This document shows, piece by piece, positions 24,482 through 32,676 of a stretch of 44,055 bases of DNA. A program made the translations under genes and the position numbers. Numbering within the stretch: the stretch's first letter is position 1; every line of letters starts with the position of its first letter. The stretch is from positions 6,847 through 50,901 of the forward strand of contig PYIZ01000023.1 of the NCBI GenBank assembly GCA_003635265.1. Direction: 5' to 3'. This stretch comes from Candidatus Poribacteria bacterium (lineage in GTDB: Bacteria; Poribacteria; WGA-4E; PCPOR2b). The notes under the pieces were generated by a model. That model was not told where the DNA came from and did no database searches. It saw nothing but the letters and a program-made list of their open reading frames with translations.

Positions 24482-26020
24482 ATGTCCGACAAACGCCCAA
24501 ATATCTTATTTGCTTTTGCCGACGACTGGGGCCGGTACGCCAGCGCGTATCGACAGATTGAGGGGGATAACACACCCAATGCCCTATTGGACACGCCGAA
24601 CTTTGATCGCGTGGCACGTGAGGGTGCCCTGTTCACCAATGCCTTCGTGCCTGCGCCTTCCTGCACACCGTGCCGAAGTTCTATACTCACAGGGCGCTAC
24701 TTCTGGCAGACGGGACGTGGGGCAATCCTCCAAGGGGCGATTTGGGATCCGTCCATCCCCTCATATCCCTTGCTCTTGGAAGAACCGGGCTACCATATTG
24801 GCTACACCTATAAGGCGTGGTCACCGGGAGTACCGCGTGATGCACCCTACGGCGGCGATCGAACACGTTACGCACCGGCGGGAACGAAGTTCGGCGAGTT
24901 TTCGTTCGTTGCCACCGAAAACGTCCCTGAACACGGTGTCGAAGGTGCGAAACAGATTCTCTATGACGAATCGCGTCAAAACTTCGATGCATTTCTGGAG
25001 GCACGTCCACCGGATACGCCGTTCTGCTACTGGTGGGGTCCCACAAACACCCATCGCAAATGGCAGCGTGGATCTGGCAAGGCGCTCTGGGGACTGAACC
25101 CGGACGACCTAAAGGGGCGTCTGCCCGCTTTTCTGCCGGATGTGCACGATGTGCGCGAGGATGTCTGCGACTACTTGGGTGAATGTCTTGCTGTAGATGC
25201 CGGACTTGGAGGGCTTCTGGAACGCCTAGAAGAATTGGGGGAGTTGGACAACACACTAATTGTCGTGAGCGGCGACCACGGCATTCCGGGCTTCCCACGC
25301 GGCAAATGTAACCTATACAACTTGGGCTGCGAGGTAGCGCTGGCGGCGCGTTGGCCCAAGCGTATCCCCGCAGGCAGAACCTTAAACGACTTTGTGAACC
25401 TCATGGATGTAGCCCCGACCTTCATGGAAGCTGCTGGACTAGAACCCCACAGCGACATGACCGCTCGGAGTCTGCTAAATGTGCTAACCTCATCGCAAGA
25501 CGAACAGGTGGATCCAGAACGGACGTTTGTTGTTACTGGTCGAGAACGGCACGTTGGCGACGCACGAGAAGGGAATCTACCTTACCCGCAACGCGCCATC
25601 CGCACGAAGGATTTCCTGTATATCCGCAACTTCACTCCTGACCGTTGGCCCATGGGTGATCCGAAAGGTTTGGACGACCCTACCGCAGAGCCGCCATCGT
25701 TCGACGACCTGTGCGATGACACAAGGCTTGTCTATCCGGACATGGATGCTAGCCCAACGAAGGCGTGGATGATCCACCACCGTGCGGAGACACAGGTTCA
25801 GAGGCTATTCGAGATCGGATTCGGAAAGTTCCCGGCGGAGGAACTCTACGACCTACGGGTAGATCCACACTACCTGAATAACGTGGCGGAAGATGCTAGC
25901 TACAGCACAGTCCGACAACAACTCTCCGTTCAACTTATGAACGTTCTGACAGAACAGGAGGATCCACGGGTTGTCGAGCCAGACTGTCGTTTCGAGCGTT
26001 CCCCATTCACAGACATCTAG
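24482..26020 (+). CDS. Cys-type sulfatase
   Basis: The 512-residue enzyme carries the type I sulfatase signature C-x-P-x-R as S-C61-T-P-C-R65-S-S-I-L-T-G-R. C61 would be converted to formylglycine. Metal-binding aspartates lie in FAFADDWG (D14, D15) and VSGDHGIPG. It lacks an obvious signal peptide, so it may be cytoplasmic or exported by another route. Sulfatases remove sulfate esters from glycans such as algal or animal polysaccharides, which fits the adjacent UxuA-like gene. Maturation needs a formylglycine-generating enzyme; the only SUMF1-fold gene in view (2280) lacks one of the usual cysteines. AAAGGAGACAGAAGA precedes the ATG. Confidence 0.93.
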   Translation: MSDKRPNILFAFADDWGRYASAYRQIEGDNTPNALLDTPNFDRVAREGALFTNAFVPAPSCTPCRSSILTGRYFWQTGRGAILQGAIWDPSIPSYPLLLEEPGYHIGYTYKAWSPGVPRDAPYGGDRTRYAPAGTKFGEFSFVATENVPEHGVEGAKQILYDESRQNFDAFLEARPPDTPFCYWWGPTNTHRKWQRGSGKALWGLNPDDLKGRLPAFLPDVHDVREDVCDYLGECLAVDAGLGGLLERLEELGELDNTLIVVSGDHGIPGFPRGKCNLYNLGCEVALAARWPKRIPAGRTLNDFVNLMDVAPTFMEAAGLEPHSDMTARSLLNVLTSSQDEQVDPERTFVVTGRERHVGDAREGNLPYPQRAIRTKDFLYIRNFTPDRWPMGDPKGLDDPTAEPPSFDDLCDDTRLVYPDMDASPTKAWMIHHRAETQVQRLFEIGFGKFPAEELYDLRVDPHYLNNVAEDASYSTVRQQLSVQLMNVLTEQEDPRVVEPDCRFERSPFTDI

Positions 26021-26059
26021 CGCGTGTTGGTTCACTGATTTTGAGAAAGGAAAACGTAT

Positions 26060-27043
26060 ATGATTCAGATTGCGGAAATGCTTGGTCCACACCCCTCATC
26101 GCTGTGGAAAATGGTCAAGCAGTGCGGCGTCGATTATGCGGTCGGTGCAATGGACACCCAAAACGACGCAGAAGATCTGCCGTTAGCGGAACGACCTTGG
26201 GGTTACAATTCACTCTCGCGGGTGAAAAAGGCTTATGAGGACGGGGGATTTGAACTCGCTGTCCTTGAGAGCCGTCCGCCGTTGAACAACGCCAAGCTCG
26301 GATTGCCCGGACGTGACGAAGAAATCGAGACCGCCTGCGAACTTCTCCGCAATATGGGAAGATTGGGCATTCCTGTTTGGTGTTATGAATGGATGGCGGT
26401 GTTCAACTGGATGCGCACCTCTACAGAAATCCCCTCTCGTGGCGGCGCACTCGTGACGGGCTACAACAACGAACAGATGCGTGACGAGCCAAACACCGAA
26501 TACGGCGTTGTAACTGAAGAACAGTTGTGGGATAACCTGAAATACTTCCTTGAACGTGTCGTGCCGGTCGCTGAGGAGGCAAATGTCAAATTGGCGATGC
26601 ATCCCGACGACCCACCACTTTCTCCCATCCGGGGGATTGGTCGGATTATGCGGAGCGTTGAGAACTATCAACGTCTGATTGATCTGGTGCCGAGTCCGGT
26701 GAACGGGATCACACTCTGTCAGGGCAACTTTACACTGATGACAGACGATCTTCCGTCGGTTATCCGCCACTTCGGGGAGCAGGACAAAATCTTCTTCGTG
26801 CATCTGCGTGATGTGAAGGGAACACCGGAGCGATTTGAGGAGACCTTCCACGACGACGGTAAAACCGATATGTTAGCGTGTCTAGAGGCATATCGGGATA
26901 TCGGATTCGATGGCGTACTGCGTCCCGACCATGTGCCAACAATGGAGGGCGATAGCAACGAACACGCTGGATATTCATCGCTGGGACGGCTGTTTGCCAT
27001 CGGTTATATCAAGGGGTTGCGTGAATCGGTTTACAAAGAGTGA
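26060..27043 (+). CDS. Mannonate dehydratase (UxuA) family TIM-barrel protein
   Basis: The 327-residue product matches the UxuA family: [29 protein letters not shown] at the start, then [34 protein letters not shown] and [23 protein letters not shown], followed by [13 protein letters not shown]. The histidine, cysteine and aspartate residues in these blocks form the Mn(II) site. UxuA dehydrates D-mannonate to 2-keto-3-deoxygluconate in uronate catabolism. The protein is shorter than enterobacterial UxuA (about 390), so the substrate may differ. It follows the sulfatase by 39 bases and is probably co-transcribed with it. Confidence 0.88.
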   Translation: MIQIAEMLGPHPSSLWKMVKQCGVDYAVGAMDTQNDAEDLPLAERPWGYNSLSRVKKAYEDGGFELAVLESRPPLNNAKLGLPGRDEEIETACELLRNMGRLGIPVWCYEWMAVFNWMRTSTEIPSRGGALVTGYNNEQMRDEPNTEYGVVTEEQLWDNLKYFLERVVPVAEEANVKLAMHPDDPPLSPIRGIGRIMRSVENYQRLIDLVPSPVNGITLCQGNFTLMTDDLPSVIRHFGEQDKIFFVHLRDVKGTPERFEETFHDDGKTDMLACLEAYRDIGFDGVLRPDHVPTMEGDSNEHAGYSSLGRLFAIGYIKGLRESVYKE

Positions 27044-27074
27044 GAATTTTCTGTTACAAAACTTTAGATATTCT

Positions 27075-27103
27075 TTGACAAACCGATGAATACAGGTTAT
27101 AAT
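27075..27103 (+). promoter_or_regulatory. Consensus sigma70 promoter of the iron transport operon
   Basis: TTGACA (27075-27080), a 17-bp spacer (27081-27097) and TATAAT (27098-27103) match the sigma70 consensus exactly in both hexamers and spacing. Transcription would start near 27110, about 70 bases before the substrate-binding protein gene. Confidence 0.8.
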
Positions 27104-27118
27104 TATATCTATGTTATT

Positions 27119-27137
27119 GAAACTGAATCTCAATATC
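27119..27137. promoter_or_regulatory. Fur-box-like operator
   Basis: GAAACTGAATCTCAATATC keeps the symmetric skeleton GAnAnTGA-nnn-TCAnTnTC of the classic 19-bp Fur box and matches it at 13 of 19 positions. It is nested in a wider inverted repeat, TTATTGA...TCAATAA. It sits just downstream of the expected transcription start, where a bound repressor would block initiation, and controls a ferric-iron-type ABC transporter, which fits iron repression. Confidence 0.6.
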
Positions 27138-27181
27138 AATAACGTGGGCGTAAAATAACTGTACAATTTTCGGAGGTTACG

Positions 27182-28180
27182 ATGCTGAGATATCTGGTCG
27201 GAGTTCTAGGGTTATTCCTAACCGTGTGGACGGTCAATGCAACCGATACCAGGGAACTGGTCGTCTATTCAGGACGCAGCAAGGGTTTGGTTCACCCCAT
27301 CATCAAACAGTTTGAGAGGGAGACCGGCATCACGGTCAAGGTACGTTACGGTAACACTGCTCAACTTGCAGTGGCTTTGTTAGAGGAGGGGGAAAAAAGC
27401 CCCGCCGATCTTTTCTGGGCGCAGGATGCAGGAGCACTCGGCGCAGTTAGTAAACACGGATTGTTTCAAGCATTACCCGAATCTGTGCTGTCGAAAGTAC
27501 CCGCCAAATTTCGCAACGCTGACGGGACATGGACTGCAACAAGTGGTCGCGCACGGGTCCTCGCTTACGCGCCTGAACGGGTCAAGGCGGAGGAATTGCC
27601 TAACAGCATCTTCGATTTGACCGATGAGAAGTGGAAGGGACGTGTCGGTTGGGCACCGCAGAACGCGTCATTTCAAGCCTTTGTGACAGCGATGCGTGTC
27701 CTTAAGGGAGAAGAGACAACGGAGGAATGGCTGCGCGGCATGAAGGCAAACGGGGCGAAAAGTTACCCCAAGAACACACCGATTATTCGGGCGCTTGCCG
27801 CTGGAGAAATTGACCTTGGCTTGCCCAATCATTATTATTTGATGCGCTTCAAAAAGAGTGACTCTGGGTTTCCTGTTGAGCAAACTTTCTTTGGAGCCGG
27901 GGATCCAGGGAATCTGGTTAACATCGCTGGAATCGGTATCCTGAAAAGCAGTACCCACGCCGAAGAGGTCAATACCTTCGTCGAATACCTATTATCCCCA
28001 AAGGTGCAGCAGTTTTTCATCAGCGAGGTCTTTGAGTATCCTGTTACGGAGGCGGGCATTCCTAGCGCAAAATTGCTGCCACCGGATGAACTCATAAAAC
28101 TAACGCCCGAAATCAACCTAGAAAAGTTGGATGACCTAGAAGAAACTTTGAAACTGCTGCGTGAGGCAGACATTTTGTGA
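27182..28180 (+). CDS. Fe(3+) ABC transporter substrate-binding protein (FbpA/FutA type)
   Basis: The 332-residue protein has a signal peptide (MLRYLVGVLGLFLTVWTVNA) and the FbpA/FutA-type opening LVVYSGRSKGLVHPIIKQFE, followed by SPADLFWAQDAGALGA. The adjacent tyrosines in GLPNHYYLMRF (about 217-219) correspond to the iron-ligand tyrosine pair of this family. It would bind ferric iron in the periplasm and deliver it to the permease. CGGAGG precedes the ATG. The downstream permease overlaps the stop as GTGA. The ThiB family of thiamine-binding proteins is related, but this sequence follows the FbpA pattern. Confidence 0.92.
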   Translation: MLRYLVGVLGLFLTVWTVNATDTRELVVYSGRSKGLVHPIIKQFERETGITVKVRYGNTAQLAVALLEEGEKSPADLFWAQDAGALGAVSKHGLFQALPESVLSKVPAKFRNADGTWTATSGRARVLAYAPERVKAEELPNSIFDLTDEKWKGRVGWAPQNASFQAFVTAMRVLKGEETTEEWLRGMKANGAKSYPKNTPIIRALAAGEIDLGLPNHYYLMRFKKSDSGFPVEQTFFGAGDPGNLVNIAGIGILKSSTHAEEVNTFVEYLLSPKVQQFFISEVFEYPVTEAGIPSAKLLPPDELIKLTPEINLEKLDDLEETLKLLREADIL

Positions 28181-29769
28181 TCCATTCTGAGACGCGATCT
28201 TTTCCACCTTGGTATTTCCTCGTTCCCGGAGTTGCTGTCGGGACTGGAATAGTGCTGCCGCTGATTTACCTCCTCGTGCGAGCATTTGAGGCGGAAGCCG
28301 GAGAGTTGATCCAAATTGTCTTCCGCACCCGGACAGTGTACCTTTTGGGTAATACACTCCTCCTCGTCATCGGAGTTGTGGGGACCGGTATACTTTTGGC
28401 AGCACCGCTCGCATGGGTAACAACACGGACGGATCTCAAAGGCAAACGTCTTTTTACGCTGCTTGGGGTGTTGCCACTGGCAATTCCCGGCTATGTAATG
28501 GCTTACGCTTTATTGGGGTTAAGCGGTCCCCACGGAACCTTTGCCATTCTGTTTGGACCAAGTTTTCCAAACCTCCGGGGATACTGGGGAGCCCTTATCG
28601 CTCTCAGTTTTTACACTTTTCCTTATCTCTTTTTAAACCTCCGGACAGCACTATTGGGGTTGGACACTACGATTGAGGAATCCGCCTATAGCCTTGGCAG
28701 CAGGTCTCGGGAAGTTTTTTTTCGTGCAATCTTACCACAACTTCAGCCCGCGCTCTATGCCAGCGGACTTCTCGTTGGATTGCATGTGCTTGGGGACTTT
28801 GGTGTGGTATCTCTGATGCGATACGAAACTTTTAGTTATGCCCTCTATACGCAATATAGCGCCGCGTTTGACCGTACCTATGCTGCGTGGCTTGCCCTGA
28901 TGCTTCTCGCACTCACAGGCAGTCTGCTTTATCTAGAAGCGCGATTGTTGCGTGGAAGCAAGTTTCACCGCACAGGCAGCGGGACCTCACATCAAGCCAG
29001 CCCAATCTCTCTGGGGGTGTGGAGGATACCCACCTACGTTTATCTCGGTGTCTTGACGCTCGCTAGCGTGGTTGCCCCCACAGTAACGATCGGTTTCTGG
29101 ACCCTCAAGGGAGTTGATGGTTCATATACCCAGGATTTCCTTCAAGCGCTCTCTGGGTCTCTTCTGGTATCAGCGCCAGCCGCTTTTCTCACAGGTGCCC
29201 TTGCACTTCCTTTGGCGTACTTAGGTGTGCGATATTCATCTGTGATTTGCCGCGCGCTAGAACGGGGCGCGTATATCGGTTATGCGACACCGCCGCTAGC
29301 GTTTGCACTTGCGCTTATCTTCTTTTTTCGGGGAGTGCCGGCCGTTTATCAGACACTTTGGATCTTGATCTATGCCTATACGGTGCATTTTCTAGCAGAA
29401 GCAATCGGGCCCGTCCGCAGCGCGCTTTACCAAGCCTCACCTCGTTTGGAAGAAACTGCCAGATCGCTCGGCTATCGACCGCTCAGAGCGTTTTTCAGAT
29501 CCACCTTTCCACTGGTGCGCGGTGGACTAACCGTCAGTATCGCATTCGTTTTTCTCGCAGCGATGAAAGAACTTCCGCTGACCTTCCTGCTTTCGCCGGC
29601 GGGATATGAGACCTTAGCGGTGAACGTTTGGAGTTATACAACGGAAGCAATGTTCGCTGAAGGGGCACGATATGCACTTACAATTGTGCTCTGCTCCGCA
29701 CTATTTGTAGGGTTATTGTTGATGAAGAACACAAAAACATCGTATCAATACGCAGAAGCACAAACATAA
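28177..29769 (+). CDS. Iron ABC transporter permease, fused two-domain type
   Basis: The 530-residue protein has about twelve membrane segments in two homologous halves, each with a cytoplasmic EAA loop: EESAYSLGSRSREVFFRAIL in the first half and EETARSLGYRPLRAFFRSTF in the second. This is the fused architecture of FbpB-type permeases (and of ThiP). It starts with GTG overlapping the TGA of the binding-protein gene. The ATPase gene follows after a 166-bp spacer (29770-29935) holding CACGTTT repeats and a palindrome, so the operon has an unusual internal gap. Confidence 0.92.
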   Translation: MIHSETRSFPPWYFLVPGVAVGTGIVLPLIYLLVRAFEAEAGELIQIVFRTRTVYLLGNTLLLVIGVVGTGILLAAPLAWVTTRTDLKGKRLFTLLGVLPLAIPGYVMAYALLGLSGPHGTFAILFGPSFPNLRGYWGALIALSFYTFPYLFLNLRTALLGLDTTIEESAYSLGSRSREVFFRAILPQLQPALYASGLLVGLHVLGDFGVVSLMRYETFSYALYTQYSAAFDRTYAAWLALMLLALTGSLLYLEARLLRGSKFHRTGSGTSHQASPISLGVWRIPTYVYLGVLTLASVVAPTVTIGFWTLKGVDGSYTQDFLQALSGSLLVSAPAAFLTGALALPLAYLGVRYSSVICRALERGAYIGYATPPLAFALALIFFFRGVPAVYQTLWILIYAYTVHFLAEAIGPVRSALYQASPRLEETARSLGYRPLRAFFRSTFPLVRGGLTVSIAFVFLAAMKELPLTFLLSPAGYETLAVNVWSYTTEAMFAEGARYALTIVLCSALFVGLLLMKNTKTSYQYAEAQT

Positions 29770-29816
29770 TTGGCGGATGAACGAAATAAAAAAAAGTTTA
29801 GGACTCCAATGAGTCA

Positions 29817-29837
29817 TTCACGTTTCACGTTTCACGC
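29817..29837. repeat. Short tandem CACGTTT repeat
   Basis: The unit TTTCACG is repeated without interruption in the spacer between the permease and ATPase genes; the same unit occurs at 20650-20678. Confidence 0.5.
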
Positions 29838-29913
29838 ATTATACCTGGCATTGCATGTCTTGCGTCAAATGGGTGAACACTTTTCCATGTAACCCAGTAT
29901 TCAAGTTGAAAAT

Positions 29914-29928
29914 CCCGATTTATCGGGG
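29914..29928. repeat. Small palindrome CCCGATTTATCGGGG overlapping a ribosome-binding site
   Basis: The palindrome CCCGATTTATCGGGG has the same core (CGATTTATCG) as the repeat inside the DUF3352 gene at 17238. Its right arm supplies GGGGAG, the only good ribosome-binding site for the ATPase gene at 29936. Folding of the arm would hide this site. Confidence 0.55.
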
Positions 29929-29935
29929 AGTCATA

Positions 29936-30994
29936 ATGCAGCCTCTACTGAGTATCCGCAATATCACCAAACGATTTGCTCGTAACCTACCTCCAGTGGT
30001 CGAAGACCTCTGTTTCGAGGTATATGCCGGTGAAATCTTTGCCCTTTTGGGACCGAGCGGTTGCGGAAAGACAACCACGCTGCGCCTGATTGCCGGGTTC
30101 GAGCGTGCTAATGCGGGAGAGATTTGCGTGGACGGACAATGTTTTGAAGGGGCTAGAACCCATCTACCGCCTGAAGCACGGGACATTGGGATTGTTTTTC
30201 AAGAGTACGCGCTCTTTCCTCACCTTAACGTGTCGCAGAATGTTGCCTTTGGACTCAAGAAGCTGCCTACAAAATTACGTGATGAGCGCGTCATGACAGT
30301 GTTGGAAATGGTGAGTATGACCGCTTTCAAAGATCGAAAACCGCACGAACTTTCCGGTGGGCAGCAGCAGCGAGTGGCACTGGCTCGCTCAATTGCACCA
30401 AGCCCCAAACTCATCCTGCTAGACGAGCCATTTTCTAACCTTGATGCCGGTATGCGCCATTCTACACGCGAGGAGATCCGAACCCTCCTAAAGGAGGCGG
30501 GGATGAGCGCAGTGGTCGTCACGCATGATCAGGAGGAAGCTCTCTGTTTCGCAGACCGATTGGGGGTTATGTCGGACGGACGCATTGAACAGATTGGTAT
30601 ACCTGAAACGGTTTACCACCGTCCGCAAACACCGTTCGTAGCAGACTTTTTGGGAGCAACCAACCTGATTGACGGTGAAGCCGAAGGAAACTGCGCCGAG
30701 ACCCCCTTGGGCAAATTCCAAATCGCGCCTTCAGCGCGTGGCAAGGTACTCCTGTCGATTCGCCCGGAGCATCTGGTCATGGTTCAGTCGAACGGGACAG
30801 GTCAAAATAACGGCGTCGGCGAAATTGTCATGCGTGACTTTAAAGGGCATGATCTGACCTATCGCGTGAGAATCGGGACAAGGAATTATGTCGTGCAGAC
30901 CGACTACTGCTGTCCACTTCAAGTGGGTGCTCAGGTGACGCTACAAGCCGTTGAGCCTGCGGTAGTGGTTAAACAAGAGGAACCTCTGCCATAA
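29936..30994 (+). CDS. Fe(3+) ABC transporter ATP-binding protein (FbpC type)
   Basis: From ATG 29936 the product is 352 residues. It has Walker A GPSGCGKTT, Q-loop IVFQEYALFPHL, signature LSGGQQQRVALARS, Walker B KLILLDEPFSNLD and H-loop VVVTHDQEEALCFADR, with a C-terminal TOBE-type domain (SIRPEHLVMV onward) as in iron and sugar importers. It powers the transporter with the two genes upstream. The upstream in-frame codons from 29855 read through repeat sequence and are unlikely to be coding. GGGGAG from a palindrome lies just before the start. Confidence 0.93.
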   Translation: MQPLLSIRNITKRFARNLPPVVEDLCFEVYAGEIFALLGPSGCGKTTTLRLIAGFERANAGEICVDGQCFEGARTHLPPEARDIGIVFQEYALFPHLNVSQNVAFGLKKLPTKLRDERVMTVLEMVSMTAFKDRKPHELSGGQQQRVALARSIAPSPKLILLDEPFSNLDAGMRHSTREEIRTLLKEAGMSAVVVTHDQEEALCFADRLGVMSDGRIEQIGIPETVYHRPQTPFVADFLGATNLIDGEAEGNCAETPLGKFQIAPSARGKVLLSIRPEHLVMVQSNGTGQNNGVGEIVMRDFKGHDLTYRVRIGTRNYVVQTDYCCPLQVGAQVTLQAVEPAVVVKQEEPLP

Positions 30995-31013
30995 CCGGAA
31001 GAAAATATAGAAA

Positions 31014-31697
31014 GTGCCAAAAAAGACAGTGCATCGTCGAAAAGTGGTGGCTGATGCAAGTCTTCCGCCGCTCCCTCCACTTCGTTTCAAGCTCTACGCT
31101 ATCACCGATCAGGGACTCTGTGCGCCACGGACACTCTACGACACCATCCACGACCTTTTAGATGTAGGAGTGTCTGCCATCCAGCTCAGGGAAAAAGACC
31201 TGAGCGACGCTGAGTATATCAAATTAGCTGAACCTCTCTGCACACTCTGCCACACCTATTCCGCTCAACTATTTATCAACTCACGTATTGAGATAGCTAT
31301 GGACATCGGTGCAGATGGTCTCCATCTACCCGGAGATTCAGCCTCCGTGGAAAAAGTGATAGAGGAGACGGACCGCCGCTTTATCATTGGTGTTTCCGTC
31401 CACACGTTAACTGAAGCTAAACAGCGGGAAACCGAAGGCGCAGATTTTATTACTTATAGCCCAATCTACCCAACGCTCAGTAAACCAGACTACGGTCCTG
31501 CCGTCGGGGTGGCGGGGCTACGGAAGGTTACAGAGGGGGTCAACATCCCTGTTTTTGCATTAGGTGGAATAACGCCTGAACGGGTTTCGGAATGTCTCGA
31601 TGCTGGTGCCTACGGGGTTGCAGTGATGTCCGGTGTGATGTCACCCGAAAATGGTATACAGCAAGCAAAAATGTATTTGCAACGGCTATTAGGGTAA
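31014..31697 (+). CDS. thiE: Thiamine-phosphate synthase
   Basis: The 227-residue enzyme joins the hydroxymethylpyrimidine and thiazole moieties of thiamine. It shows all ThiE blocks: FKLYAITDQ, IQLREKDLSDAEY, FINSRIEIAMDIGADGLHLP, GVSVHTLTEA, DFITYSPIYPTLSKPDYGP and VFALGGITPERV. It has an N-terminal basic extension of about 25 residues. GTG 31014 is the first usable start, with GGAAG about 12 bases upstream; the ATPase gene ends 19 bases before. No TPP riboswitch sequence is visible upstream, so its expression may follow the iron operon. Confidence 0.93.
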   Translation: MPKKTVHRRKVVADASLPPLPPLRFKLYAITDQGLCAPRTLYDTIHDLLDVGVSAIQLREKDLSDAEYIKLAEPLCTLCHTYSAQLFINSRIEIAMDIGADGLHLPGDSASVEKVIEETDRRFIIGVSVHTLTEAKQRETEGADFITYSPIYPTLSKPDYGPAVGVAGLRKVTEGVNIPVFALGGITPERVSECLDAGAYGVAVMSGVMSPENGIQQAKMYLQRLLG

Positions 31698-31713
31698 CAG
31701 CAGGAGTCTCCAT

Positions 31714-32502
31714 ATGAAACAGATCTTGACCATTGCTGGCTCAGATTCAGGGGGCGGCGCAGGGATTCAAGCTGACCTCAAATCCATCCACGCCAACGGC
31801 GGTTATGGGGTGTCCGTCATCACGTCAGTTACGGCGCAGAATACACGCGAAGTAACCCGCGCCTTCGATCTACCAACCGATCTCATTGACGCCCAGATCG
31901 ACGCAATCTTCTCAGACTTTGATGTCGCAGCAGTCAAGACGGGGATGCTGTCTTCAGTCGAAATCGTGGGGACTGTTGCGGAGAAACTGCGCCAGTATTC
32001 GCCAAGTAATATCGTGGTTGACCCTGTAACCCTTTCCAAAAGTAAGTATCCTTTACTCCAACCAGATGCCGTTGAGCGTTTGAAAACAGAGTTGCTGTCG
32101 CTTGCAACGGTCGTCATGCCCAACGTTGATGAAGCCGAACTGCTCGCCGAGTGCAAGATCCGGACAGTTGATGATGCGAAGGTAGCTGCGAAGGTGATTC
32201 AGGCGTATGGATGCGAGAGCGTCTTGGTCAAAGGAGGACATCTCTCAGGAGAAAAATCAACCGATTTGCTATACGTTGATGGAGTTTTCACCCTCTTTGA
32301 GGCAGAGCGGATTGACACGAAGAACACGCATGGTACGGGCTGTACCTACTCCGCAGCGATCGCCACGCACCTAGGACTTGGAAAAGACCTGGTCACTGCC
32401 ATTCAGGCTGCCAAGGACTACATCACAAACGCCATCCGCTATTCCCTTGACATCGGAGGGGGACATGGTCCCACCAATCACTTCTACTTCTTGAATAGGT
32501 AA
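31714..32502 (+). CDS. thiD: Hydroxymethylpyrimidine/phosphomethylpyrimidine kinase
   Basis: The 262-residue kinase has the ribokinase-fold signatures LTIAGSDSGGGAGIQADLKS at the start and NTHGTGCTYSAAIATHLGLG near the C terminus. It phosphorylates HMP and HMP-P to supply ThiE, whose gene ends 16 bases upstream; CAGGAG precedes the ATG. thiE-thiD adjacency gives a two-gene salvage and joining module; thiC and thiG are not in view. Confidence 0.95.
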   Translation: MKQILTIAGSDSGGGAGIQADLKSIHANGGYGVSVITSVTAQNTREVTRAFDLPTDLIDAQIDAIFSDFDVAAVKTGMLSSVEIVGTVAEKLRQYSPSNIVVDPVTLSKSKYPLLQPDAVERLKTELLSLATVVMPNVDEAELLAECKIRTVDDAKVAAKVIQAYGCESVLVKGGHLSGEKSTDLLYVDGVFTLFEAERIDTKNTHGTGCTYSAAIATHLGLGKDLVTAIQAAKDYITNAIRYSLDIGGGHGPTNHFYFLNR

Positions 32503-32568
32503 TATAACGCAAGCTGCTAGGACGCAAAGAGATGGAAAACGGGTAAAAGCAGAAAGTGTGCAGGTGAG

Positions 32569-32614
32569 AAAGTGTGAAAGTAAGATTGGTTTTTCACACT
32601 TTCACACTTTTTTT
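32569..32614 (+). terminator. Candidate terminator after thiD
   Basis: AAAGTGTGAAAG (32569-32580) pairs with CTTTCACACTTT (32599-32610), followed by a seven-T run (32608-32614). The loop is 18 bases. The flanking region (32503-32676) is otherwise repetitive, with CTCGTTTTCACG-type runs. It lies before the NHL gene and probably ends the iron-thiamine operon. Confidence 0.5.
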
Positions 32615-32676
32615 CTCGTTCTCGCGTTTTCACGTCTTCTCGTTTTCTCCCCTTCACACTCTTATCAGATGAGGAA

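Noticed and set aside
29855..29935. N-terminal extension of the iron ATPase
   Set aside because: The 27 extra codons read through a palindromic repeat and no family member has such an extension; GGGGAG precedes ATG 29936.
27182..30994. ThiBPQ thiamine transporter instead of an iron transporter
   Set aside because: The fused permease and nearby thiE-thiD would fit, but the binding protein has the FbpA/FutA opening and the NHYYL tyrosine pair, and the promoter carries a Fur-box-like site, not a TPP riboswitch.
32503..32676. Satellite or phase-variable repeat in the thiD-NHL spacer
   Set aside because: The AAAGTGTGAAAG and CACACTTT runs are better explained as one hairpin with a T run; copies are too few for a tandem array.
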